From an uncultured Neomegalonema sp. (lineage in GTDB: Bacteria; Pseudomonadota; Alphaproteobacteria; Rhodobacterales; Rhodobacteraceae), in NCBI GenBank assembly GCA_937957975.1, contig CALFFK010000082.1:1-50567 (forward strand): a stretch of DNA of 50,567 nt. Direction: 5' to 3'. Positions 43,004-50,567 of this stretch are shown in pieces. Position 1 is the first letter of the stretch. Every line of letters starts with the position of its first letter. The position numbers and the translations under genes were made by a program. The notes beneath the pieces are model-generated. The model had not been told where the DNA came from, searched no databases, and saw nothing but the letters and a program-made list of their open reading frames with translations.

Positions 43004-43037
43004 TTGACAATACAGCGTACCGGTGCGGTATGCTGTA
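43004..43037 (+). promoter_or_regulatory. Candidate tamA promoter overlapped by an inverted repeat
   Basis: TTGACA (43004-43009) and TATGCT (43029-43034) are 19 bp apart. An 11-bp inverted repeat (TACAGCGTACC 43011-43021 / GGTATGCTGTA 43027-43037, one mismatch, 5-nt centre) fills the spacer and covers the -10, about 30 bp before the tamA ATG. This is the position of a repressor operator. Confidence 0.5.
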
Positions 43038-43065
43038 CCCGAAACGATAAAGGCGGGCAGGAGCG

Positions 43066-45063
43066 ATGATGCCAGAGCAACGCTCGCAGACACCCCTGGC
43101 GCGGGTAGTGATATTTTTCGTGCTGATGGCATCCGTCAGCGGGTGTGCTTCTGTGCCTGCATCCGTGCGAAACGCACCCGGCCTCAACCTGTTGTTCGGG
43201 GATAAAAACCCCGTATTGGGTTTCGATCCAACCGAAGAAGCGGGTCTCGATTACGAGATCGAAACCCGTGGCCTCGGCGTTGGCGATACGCCGGAGGAAA
43301 CAGCCGAGAATGTGCGTATTCAGAAGATTCTCGAAGGCGCGACCCGTCTCTATCGCTTGCAAGACAAGCCCCCTCCGAATATCGCGCTCCTCAAGCGCCG
43401 TGCTGCCGCCGACAAAGCCATTGTTGAGCGCGCTCTGAAATCCGAAGGATATTACGAGGGCGAAGCGACCATCATCGTCCTCAGCGAAGACCCTCCTGCC
43501 GACGGAACAGCCCCCCCCATCGACGGTGAAGGCGAAATAACCAGCGCGAGCGAAACAGCCCCCGGCGCTCCAATCGTCAAGGTTTCCGTCCGCAAAGGCC
43601 CACGCTACGCCCTTGCGCGACAGCTTGCCACTTTCGCCACTCCTATAGACCCGCAACTGGAGCAAACGGTACAGAATGCGATCAGCGTCAATGTCGGTGG
43701 GCCAGCCCAGGGCCGCGCCGTCGTCGATGCCGAGACCGCTGCATCACGCATTCTTGGGCGCAGCGGGTATCCCTATGCCAACAAGGGCAAGCGCCGCGCA
43801 GAGGCGAATTTCGATTTCGATACCCTCGACATCCGCACCCCGTATGCGCCCGGCCCACTGACCACCTATGGCGATGTGACCTTTGAGGGGCTGAAAACCG
43901 TCGAGCAGAAATACGTCGAATCCTTCGTGACGTGGAAACGCGGTGCGCCCATCTCGCGCCCGGAAATCGCGGATGTGCAGCGTGAACTTTCCGCCACACG
44001 CCTGTTCGATGCGGTCTCTATCGTCTTGCCTGAAGAACCCCCGGAAGGGTGGGAGAAAACGGGACAATTCGCAGCCCCAGTCAAGATTGTCTTCGAGGAA
44101 TCGAAACATCGCAAGGCGACCGCTGGACTCGGTTTTTCCACAACCGACGGGCCGGGTGGTGTGGCGACATGGGAAAACCGCAACCTCTTTGGGCAGAACG
44201 AAACCCTACAAGCCGTTCTTGACGTGTCGGTGGAAGAACAACGCGCCCGTCTTGATTACCGTAAACCACGCTGGACCAAATCACGCCGCGACCTGCTCGC
44301 AGGGTTTGAAGTCTTTCACGAAGATACGGAAGCTTTTGAATCCTTTGGGGCAACGGGCAATATCGGCATTGAGGAAAGATTGCGAGATTGGCTGACCGTA
44401 ACGGCGTCCCTGGCCGGGGAAGCCGTGCAAATTCGCGAGGCAGACGGACGGCGGCGCGACAGCTATCTGATCGGCTTGCCGGTATCGGCGGTCTATGATC
44501 GAACCGATGATTTGCTCAATCCAACCGAAGGGGTTCGGGTCAAGGCTCTGGCCGCACCGTGGCTGGGTTCTTTTGACGAGGAAGTAACAGTCTTCGGTGA
44601 AACGGATTTGGAAGCCTCAACCTATGTTTCGCTGGACCGTGATGCCAATTACATCTTCGCGGTGCGGGGCCGGGTGGCTCAGGTTATTTCGGATAATGCC
44701 GACCGGGTTCCTGCCAACCGCCGGGTTTTTGCGGGTGGTGGTGGTTCTGTGCGGGCCTTTGCCGAACAGCATGTCAACGATCTGGATAATAACGGCGTGC
44801 CCGAAGGCGCGCTCGGTGTCTATGAGGGCAGCGTGGAGTTGCGCGCCCGTTACGGCAATTTTGGCGTGGTCCCGTTCATAGATGCAGGTGTCGTCAGCAA
44901 CGATTTCTTCCAGGATTTTGGAAAGCTGCGCTGGGGACCAGGACTTGGCTTACGCTATTTCAGTCCCGTCGGCCCCATCCGCCTCGACGTCGCCGTCCCC
45001 ATCGACAGACGCAGTGAGGACGACGCCTTCCAGTTCTATCTCAGCATCGGTCAGGCGTTTTGA
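43066..45063 (+). CDS. tamA: TamA, Omp85-family outer-membrane translocation subunit
   Basis: A 665-residue protein: an N-terminal export signal, POTRA-like domains in roughly residues 60-290 (EGYYEGEATIIVL, YANKGKRRAEANFDFD, TYGDVTFEGLKTVEQKYV) and a 16-stranded Omp85 barrel ending FYLSIGQAF. With TamB it supports insertion of some outer-membrane proteins and lipid transport. The signal ends LMASVSGCASV, which fits a lipobox (V-S-G-C, Cys27) although Omp85 barrels are not usually lipoproteins. The conserved loop-6 VRGF/Y motif reads SVRAF here (near residue 562). A GGAGCG precedes the double ATG. tamB starts inside the tamA stop codon region (1-nt overlap). Confidence 0.9.
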   Translation: MMPEQRSQTPLARVVIFFVLMASVSGCASVPASVRNAPGLNLLFGDKNPVLGFDPTEEAGLDYEIETRGLGVGDTPEETAENVRIQKILEGATRLYRLQDKPPPNIALLKRRAAADKAIVERALKSEGYYEGEATIIVLSEDPPADGTAPPIDGEGEITSASETAPGAPIVKVSVRKGPRYALARQLATFATPIDPQLEQTVQNAISVNVGGPAQGRAVVDAETAASRILGRSGYPYANKGKRRAEANFDFDTLDIRTPYAPGPLTTYGDVTFEGLKTVEQKYVESFVTWKRGAPISRPEIADVQRELSATRLFDAVSIVLPEEPPEGWEKTGQFAAPVKIVFEESKHRKATAGLGFSTTDGPGGVATWENRNLFGQNETLQAVLDVSVEEQRARLDYRKPRWTKSRRDLLAGFEVFHEDTEAFESFGATGNIGIEERLRDWLTVTASLAGEAVQIREADGRRRDSYLIGLPVSAVYDRTDDLLNPTEGVRVKALAAPWLGSFDEEVTVFGETDLEASTYVSLDRDANYIFAVRGRVAQVISDNADRVPANRRVFAGGGGSVRAFAEQHVNDLDNNGVPEGALGVYEGSVELRARYGNFGVVPFIDAGVVSNDFFQDFGKLRWGPGLGLRYFSPVGPIRLDVAVPIDRRSEDDAFQFYLSIGQAF

Positions 45064-48000
45064 TGATCCGCAATCTAGTCTCGCGCGCTCGCAAGGCGCT
45101 GACCGCTACGGCCCTTGGGGCCACTCTTGCCTTCGCCCCGGTCCCGGCCCATGCGTTCTGGGATACGAAAAAAGCATGGAACGACCTGCTGCAATTCGCA
45201 GTCAAACAGGTCAACGCCCCCGGTGAGTTCGAGATTATTCTTGGGGAAGTGACCAGACCCGAAGACGGCTTTGCCCTTATCTCGGCATTGCAGATCAAGG
45301 ATAGCGACGGCGTCTGGTTCGACGCCTCGAACCTGCTGATTGATTGGTCGCCCACGGCCCTCATCCGTGGCCGCTTCAATTTCGACACAATGAGCGCAGA
45401 GCAGATTACCATTCTGCGCGCCCCCATCGGTCGCGGCGATCCCCCCGCTGATGAAGCCCCCCCTGTCGAATTCGCCTGGCCCCGTCCGCCGGTCCCCCTG
45501 TCCATCGACGCGCTGAAGATCGACCGGCTGAGGATTGAGGGCGGATTGCTGCCGCAGGATCTGGAGGCAAAGGTCGAAGGCGGATTCTCCGACATTGGCG
45601 ACATACAGAGTGCCAAACTGATCGTTCAACGCACCGACCGGCCCGGCGACCGCATTGCCCTGACTTCCCGTATTGATTTCGATGATCTCGACATTGCCAT
45701 CGAATTGAAAGCAAACGAAGAACCCGGTGGCCTTGTCGCACAGATGGGCAACCTGCCCCCCGATCAGGCACTCGAACTCGACCTTTCCGCCAAAGGCACG
45801 CCCGAAAAGCTGCCTTTCGAACTCTTTGCGGACATCGGCCAGATAGGGATCGCCAAAGGCGAGGGCATCGCGAGCTGGAATGGGCTGATTACAGCGCAGT
45901 TCACCGGCACTGTGGAACCGGGCGAGGAAACAAACCCCGACTGGAAACGCGCCCTCGGTGATGCCGCCCGGATCGACGTGGATTTCGCAGAAACCGAGAA
46001 AGGCACATACCGCCTCAAAACCCTGAATATCGACAGCGAAGCATTTGAGCTATCCGGCAAAGGTATCGTCGATACTGGCGGCAATGCCATCGACATGGCC
46101 ATTGATTGGGAAGCCAGAGACATCGCGGCCTTCAATCAGATTATCGCCCCGGCCAGCGTAACCGAACTGACCGGCACGGCCCGCGCCATCGGCAAGCTGA
46201 CCGCACCAAAACTGGATGTAAATGCGACCGTCGCGGGGCTGGATGCGTCCTTCGGCAAAGCTGAAAAAATCCTGCTGAAAATCGATTCAGCCCCAATTGA
46301 TCCGGCGGCTGGCACGGTGGGCAAGGCGCAGGGCTTTACCTTCGAAGCCAGTGCGAAGGGTCTCGCCCTCGCGGATGCGGGCCTTCAGGATGCCCTCGGC
46401 TCCGATCCCGGCTTTAGTGGCAAGGGCGCGTTTGATGGTGTCGCCAATACGGTCACGCTTGACACACTCAATGTCGATGCCAAATCGATCACGCTCGACG
46501 GCGAGGCAACCTACAATATCGGTGCGGGCAAACTCGATGCTGATCTGGCCGGACAAGCACGCGAACTCGGCCCGTTTTTCCGTGCGGCAGGTCTGCCTAT
46601 CGACGGGCGCGCAGCCCTCGATTTCAAGCTGGTCGGACTGCAGGGTGGCACGCTCGACAGGCTTTCCCTTTCCGCACAGATGTCCAACCTCTCCTCTACT
46701 GACCGGGACATCGCTGCGGCCCTTGGCGATGAAGCAACCCTCGACCTCGACCTTGCGGATAGCGGCGGCAACACCATCCGCATCGAACGCGGCGTTCTCG
46801 ACAGTGAAGTGCTGCGCGCAGAAGCAACCGGCAGCATCTCGATCCCCAATGATACTGTCGATCTGGACCTGGATTTTGATCTGCGCGATGCGGCGGCAGT
46901 AACAGCCCTGATTGACCCGGCAAAAATCGGCGCAGCACAGGGCAAGGCAAGCCTCAAAGGCACTCTTTCCGAGCCAAAAATCAGTGTGAACGCCACCGCC
47001 AGCGACTTCGGTTTTGACGCATACAGCGCCGAAAGCGCGCGTATTGAAGGCAATGTTCAGTACCGCAAGGACCGACGCGCACCCTTTGCCATGCTTGCCG
47101 AACTGGATGGCGTGAAGACGGGTGATGATGATCTCGACCGGGTGGTAGGGGCAACCCCTGTTATTGAGGCAAATGGCCTCTACGATACTGCGACAGGCCT
47201 GCTCTCGCTGTCGAAAACACAGATTGATCTTGCCGATGCCGCGATTGCGCTCACAGGCGACATCCACCTGAAAAAACGCACTCTCGACGTGACCTATGAT
47301 CTGGATGCGGGGGATCTGAGTGGATTCGAAGCATTGGTGGGTAAGCCGCTGGCCGGATCACTCGATATTGCGGGTAATGCAAAAGGGCCATTTGCCCTCC
47401 CCTTTGTCACCGCCAAGGGATCGGCACGTGGTCTGCGCTACGACACTTATTCCGTGGAAGCCGCTGATCTCGACATTGAGACTCTGCCCAATGAAGAAGG
47501 GGCAACCCCATTCCGGGTTGATGTCACCGCCACAAACCCCAAAACCGGCGACCCTGATCTTGACGCCCTTATTGGCGAAAATCCGGTATTGAAGGCAAAA
47601 GGAACGCTGAACCGCACAGGCCCGGCCATCACGCTGGAATATCTCGACGCAGACCTCGCCACGGTAAAAGCGAAGGCCGAGGGCAATGTCGATCTCGGCA
47701 CACAATTGATGGACCTAAGCTTCGATGTGGAGGCCGAAAAACTCGACGGCCTCGAAACCCTGCTGGGAACCAGGGTTGCCGGGGCAATCGCTGCCAAGGG
47801 GACAGCATCAGGCCGCTTTATATCCCCCGAAGTAAAGGCCACCGTTGACGGTGCCGGATTGCGCTACGACACATATTCGATCGGCTCAATCACTGGCGAC
47901 ATTGATATTGAACAATCCCCGGACGGCTTCGCGCCTTTTAACATCGACGTGGATGCACGGGACGTCAAAACAGGCGATAGCAATCTTGATACCCTGCTCG

Positions 48001-50567
48001 CTGGAGCATCGACTATCAAAGCGACGGGCGAATTCAACCAATCGGCCCAACAAGTCAGAATTGAGAGCGCCGCCGTAAAGGCCGCCGGGGCCGATCTCGC
48101 ACTTAATGGCTCGATAGATATTCCCGCCAAAACCGTTGATCTGTCTTTTGACCTCGCCGCTGAAGACCTGTCGCCATTCGAAGCTTTCGCGGGCGTACCG
48201 TTGGGTGGCAGTGTCAAGGCTGCAGGATCAGCGAAAGGCAGTCTCCCGACGCCAGAAATTGATGTATCGCTCAGTGGCAAAAAACTGCGATACGACGCAT
48301 ATTCCGTCGCGGCCATCGACGGCAAGATTGACGTCAGACAATCCGAAACCGGCTTCGCACCCTTTGACATCGACGTGGAGGCAACCGGGATCGAAACCGG
48401 CGACGCCGCACTCGATGATCTGCTGAACGGCCCCGCAACCATCCGCGCTAGGGGCGGGTTCGATCAATCGGCCCAACAAGTCAGAATTGAGAGCGCCGCC
48501 GTAAAGGCCGCCGGGGCCGATCTCGCACTTAATGGCTCGATAGATATTCCCGCCAAAACCGTCGATCTGTCTTTTGACCTCGCCGCTGAAGACCTGTCGC
48601 CATTCGAAGCTTTCGCGGGCGTACCATTAGGTGGCAACGTCGAGGTCGCAGGAACAGCAAAAGGCAGTCTGCCGACGCCCGAAATCGACGTGTCGCTGAG
48701 TGGCAAAGCACTGCGATACGACGCATATTCCGTCGCGGCCATCGACGGCAAGATTGACGTCAGACAATCCGAAACCGGCTTCGCACCCTTTGACATCGAC
48801 GTGAAAGCAACCGGGATCGAAACCGGTGATGCCGCGTTCGATGATCTGCTGAACGGCCCCGCAACCATCCGCGCCAGAGGCGAGTTCAACCAATCAAAAC
48901 AACGGGTGCGCATCGAGTCCGCAACCCTGCGCGCAGCGGGCACAAACGCAAGCCTGTCGGGCGATGTGGATATTGCCGGGAAGACGCTGGACGTCGCTTT
49001 CGACGTGGAAGCGGCGGACCTGTCCGCTTTCGAACCACTGGCAGGGGCGCCACTCGCCGGGGCGGCAACAGTGCGTGGAACAGCACGGGGTGGCTTTACC
49101 AAACCGGAACTCGATGTCGCGTTGGCAAGTAAGGAACTGCGCTACGATACGTATAAAGCGCGCAGCCTCGATGGAACGATTGCGCTGGGGAAACCAAAGG
49201 ATGGCTATGCACCCTTCGATGTAAATGTGAAGGCAACCGGCCTTTCGCTAGGCGATCCGAAACTCGACGAAGCCCTCAGGGGTGGCGTGAAGATTGATGC
49301 AGCCGGGGGTTTCGACCAAGGCCGACAGCGTTTGCGCCTCAACCGCGCCAAACTTCTCACCGATGCCGCAACTGTTGATCTGGCGGGCAATATCGATCTG
49401 AAAGCGAAAACGCTGGATGTGCGGTTTGATGTGGATGCGGATGATCTGGCTGTCATTGGTCCACTCGTTGGCACAGATATGGGCGGCGCAATCGCTACAC
49501 AAGGAACAGCCAAAGGGCCATTCGTACTGCCTTCGATCAATGCGGCAGTAGATGGCGAAAAGCTGCGCTATGGCACGTACAGCGTTGCGGCGCTCGACGG
49601 AACGGTTGCAATGGAAAGCACCGCAAAAGGCTTTGCACCATTCGATATAGACGTGACCGCGCGCGGTATCCGCACGGGCGACCCAAAACTCGACGACATC
49701 ATCGGCGGCAATGTGACGGTCGATGCGGCGGGTGGATTTGACCGCGTAAACCAGATCGTTCAGCTCGATAAAGCATCACTCGATTCAGGGTTTGCAACGG
49801 CAAAAACAAGCGGCACTGTCGATCTAAAAGCACAAGAACTCGACGTGACTTTTGACCTCGATGCACAGCGATTGGCGGCGCTGGAGCCGCTGCTCGGTAC
49901 AGACATCGCAGGGTCAGTCGCCCTGAAAGGTACGGCAAAAGGGCCATTCTCCCTGCCCGCAGTCGATGCCCGCCTTGCGGGACGCGACATCGTATATGAC
50001 CGCTACAGCGTCACACGCCTCAACGGGCATGTCGATATGGGAACTGGCAAAGGCAGCAACCTGCCTTTCGACGTGGACCTGATGGCCAGCGGTATCGGAA
50101 CGGGCGACCCGGCCCTTGATGCGACTCTAGGCAAAAGCGTCAGCGTGAAAGCGCGCGGAGCCTTCGACCGCGACGCGCAGCTTTTGCGCCTGGACACTGC
50201 CGCTCTCGATGCAGAATTTGCGATGGCGCAGGCAAGCGGCACTGTCAATCTGGCCGCGAAAACCCTCGACATCGCCTTCGATCTTGATGCCGAACGGCTG
50301 TCTGCTTTCGGTCCTGTCGCAAAGGCCGATATTGGTGGCTCCCTGAAAGCAAAGGGAACGGCAAAGGGACCATTCGTCATTCCCGCCGTCGATGTGACTA
50401 TCGACGGTCAGGCGATCCGCTATCAGCAATATTCCATTGGCCGTCTGGCAGGAAAAATTGATCTGGGCAACGCTGTGAATGGTGGCGGTTTGCCCTTTGA
50501 CATTGATGTGGCGGCCAGCGGCATCGCGACGGGCGACCCCGCTCTTGATGCCACTTTAGGCGAAAAT
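45063..50567 (+). CDS. tamB: TamB, AsmA-like bridge protein, 5' part (runs off window)
   Basis: An uninterrupted frame of 1,835 codons from the ATG overlapping the tamA stop to the window edge; the C-terminal DUF490 domain is not reached. The N-terminus has a hydrophobic segment ending APVPAHA, which looks cleavable although TamB is normally kept as a membrane anchor. The next ~100 residues (NAPGEFEIILGEV, DGVWFDASNLLIDWSP) match alphaproteobacterial TamB. The rest is the repetitive beta-rich, hydrophobic-groove type sequence expected to span the periplasm. From 47007 onward it consists of exact 142-residue repeats. Already longer than E. coli TamB (1,259 residues) before its conserved end, it is unusually long. 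Confidence 0.88.
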   Translation, partial: MIRNLVSRARKALTATALGATLAFAPVPAHAFWDTKKAWNDLLQFAVKQVNAPGEFEIILGEVTRPEDGFALISALQIKDSDGVWFDASNLLIDWSPTALIRGRFNFDTMSAEQITILRAPIGRGDPPADEAPPVEFAWPRPPVPLSIDALKIDRLRIEGGLLPQDLEAKVEGGFSDIGDIQSAKLIVQRTDRPGDRIALTSRIDFDDLDIAIELKANEEPGGLVAQMGNLPPDQALELDLSAKGTPEKLPFELFADIGQIGIAKGEGIASWNGLITAQFTGTVEPGEETNPDWKRALGDAARIDVDFAETEKGTYRLKTLNIDSEAFELSGKGIVDTGGNAIDMAIDWEARDIAAFNQIIAPASVTELTGTARAIGKLTAPKLDVNATVAGLDASFGKAEKILLKIDSAPIDPAAGTVGKAQGFTFEASAKGLALADAGLQDALGSDPGFSGKGAFDGVANTVTLDTLNVDAKSITLDGEATYNIGAGKLDADLAGQARELGPFFRAAGLPIDGRAALDFKLVGLQGGTLDRLSLSAQMSNLSSTDRDIAAALGDEATLDLDLADSGGNTIRIERGVLDSEVLRAEATGSISIPNDTVDLDLDFDLRDAAAVTALIDPAKIGAAQGKASLKGTLSEPKISVNATASDFGFDAYSAESARIEGNVQYRKDRRAPFAMLAELDGVKTGDDDLDRVVGATPVIEANGLYDTATGLLSLSKTQIDLADAAIALTGDIHLKKRTLDVTYDLDAGDLSGFEALVGKPLAGSLDIAGNAKGPFALPFVTAKGSARGLRYDTYSVEAADLDIETLPNEEGATPFRVDVTATNPKTGDPDLDALIGENPVLKAKGTLNRTGPAITLEYLDADLATVKAKAEGNVDLGTQLMDLSFDVEAEKLDGLETLLGTRVAGAIAAKGTASGRFISPEVKATVDGAGLRYDTYSIGSITGDIDIEQSPDGFAPFNIDVDARDVKTGDSNLDTLLAGASTIKATGEFNQSAQQVRIESAAVKAAGADLALNGSIDIPAKTVDLSFDLAAEDLSPFEAFAGVPLGGSVKAAGSAKGSLPTPEIDVSLSGKKLRYDAYSVAAIDGKIDVRQSETGFAPFDIDVEATGIETGDAALDDLLNGPATIRARGGFDQSAQQVRIESAAVKAAGADLALNGSIDIPAKTVDLSFDLAAEDLSPFEAFAGVPLGGNVEVAGTAKGSLPTPEIDVSLSGKALRYDAYSVAAIDGKIDVRQSETGFAPFDIDVKATGIETGDAAFDDLLNGPATIRARGEFNQSKQRVRIESATLRAAGTNASLSGDVDIAGKTLDVAFDVEAADLSAFEPLAGAPLAGAATVRGTARGGFTKPELDVALASKELRYDTYKARSLDGTIALGKPKDGYAPFDVNVKATGLSLGDPKLDEALRGGVKIDAAGGFDQGRQRLRLNRAKLLTDAATVDLAGNIDLKAKTLDVRFDVDADDLAVIGPLVGTDMGGAIATQGTAKGPFVLPSINAAVDGEKLRYGTYSVAALDGTVAMESTAKGFAPFDIDVTARGIRTGDPKLDDIIGGNVTVDAAGGFDRVNQIVQLDKASLDSGFATAKTSGTVDLKAQELDVTFDLDAQRLAALEPLLGTDIAGSVALKGTAKGPFSLPAVDARLAGRDIVYDRYSVTRLNGHVDMGTGKGSNLPFDVDLMASGIGTGDPALDATLGKSVSVKARGAFDRDAQLLRLDTAALDAEFAMAQASGTVNLAAKTLDIAFDLDAERLSAFGPVAKADIGGSLKAKGTAKGPFVIPAVDVTIDGQAIRYQQYSIGRLAGKIDLGNAVNGGGLPFDIDVAASGIATGDPALDATLGEN
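47007..50567 (+). repeat. 142-residue (426-bp) in-phase repeats in tamB
   Basis: The marker [LFI]-x-[YF]-x-x-Y-[SK] recurs at 47007 (FGFDAYS), 47433, 47859 (LRYDTYS), 48285, 48711 (LRYDAYS), 49137 (LRYDTYK), 49563 (LRYGTYS), 49989 (IVYDRYS) and 50415 (IRYQQYS). Every interval is exactly 426 bp: eight full units and the start of a ninth. Each unit also has FAPFDIDV-, DLSFDLAAEDLSPFE- and AKGxxxxPxxDV-like segments. No insertions or deletions between markers. Confidence 0.93.
48039..48890 (+). repeat. Near-identical tandem duplicate within tamB
   Basis: 48039-48464 and 48465-48890 are direct repeats offset by 426 bp. The first ~180 bases of each copy differ at only a few positions, and the following parts (48285 and 48711 onward) are also almost identical. 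Neighbouring units are clearly more diverged, so this looks like a recent unit duplication or gene conversion. Confidence 0.92.

Noticed and set aside
46287..47267. 326-codon reverse open frame within tamB
   Set aside because: The forward frame is continuous through the region with the 142-residue repeats; the reverse product is Cys-rich antisense noise.
47007..50567. CRISPR-like or intergenic repeat array
   Set aside because: The period is 426 bp, the frame is open throughout and the units are protein repeats of TamB, so this is not a CRISPR or a mobile repeat.

Overview
The window looks like part of an alphaproteobacterial chromosome, with moderately high G+C and dense coding. The gene sets point towards Rhodobacterales or a neighbouring lineage: fabD-fabG-acpP-fabF-mltG order, a homodimeric-type pyruvate dehydrogenase whose E3 carries its own lipoyl domain, phaB-phaA, pntA-pntB, a type III glutamine synthetase and tamA-tamB. 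The lineage is inferred from gene content, not from a marker-gene search. No tRNA, rRNA, CRISPR array or insertion sequence was recognised.

Layout. 1-2.4 kb: 3' part of an autotransporter, closed by a strong bidirectional terminator. 2.5-4.0 kb: a TerC-family membrane protein, divergent from a small HxlR-type regulator. 4.1-11.0 kb: a forward cluster with a secreted TPR protein, a complete quinone-linked succinate dehydrogenase/fumarate reductase-like complex in the order B-D-C-A, a periplasmic binding protein resembling cyclohexadienyl dehydratase, and a glutathione S-transferase-like protein. 11.0-15.6 kb: fatty acid synthesis genes and mltG on the reverse strand. 15.7-17.3 kb: a cytosolic gamma-glutamyltransferase-like Ntn hydrolase. 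17.3-29.4 kb: a reverse-strand carbon and redox block (phaB, phaA, aceE, aceF, lpd, a methyltransferase, pntA, pntB). 29.6-32.7 kb: an ammonium transporter with a 61-residue membrane partner, and an MFS transporter. 32.9-36.9 kb: forward genes for an ornithine cyclodeaminase-like protein, ZapE, a rhodanese and a type III glutamine synthetase. 36.9-42.7 kb: reverse genes for a secreted RTX-repeat protein, an acyltransferase/SGNH protein, a SnoaL-like protein, rplT and rpmI. 43.0-50.6 kb: tamA and the first 1,835 codons of tamB, which runs off the window.

How the genes fit together. AceE/AceF/Lpd make acetyl-CoA; PhaA and PhaB turn it into 3-hydroxybutyryl-CoA using NADPH, which PntAB can regenerate. 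The fab genes use the same acetyl-CoA/malonyl-CoA pool. AmtB and the type III glutamine synthetase concern nitrogen uptake and assimilation; a sigma-54-like site precedes amtB. TamA and TamB form the cell-envelope export and lipid-transport pair, and an autotransporter lies at the other end of the window.

The most unusual items are (i) the SDH-like complex, whose flavoprotein has Cys in place of the flavin-linking His and Glu in place of a substrate-contacting Thr, in a cluster with a TPR protein and a PheC-like protein; (ii) a run of exactly 142-residue (426-bp) repeats in TamB, in constant phase from 47007 to the window end, with two adjacent units almost identical in DNA; (iii) a 27-bp inverted repeat lying on the likely tamAB promoter; and (iv) the AmtB/small membrane protein pair with no glnK.
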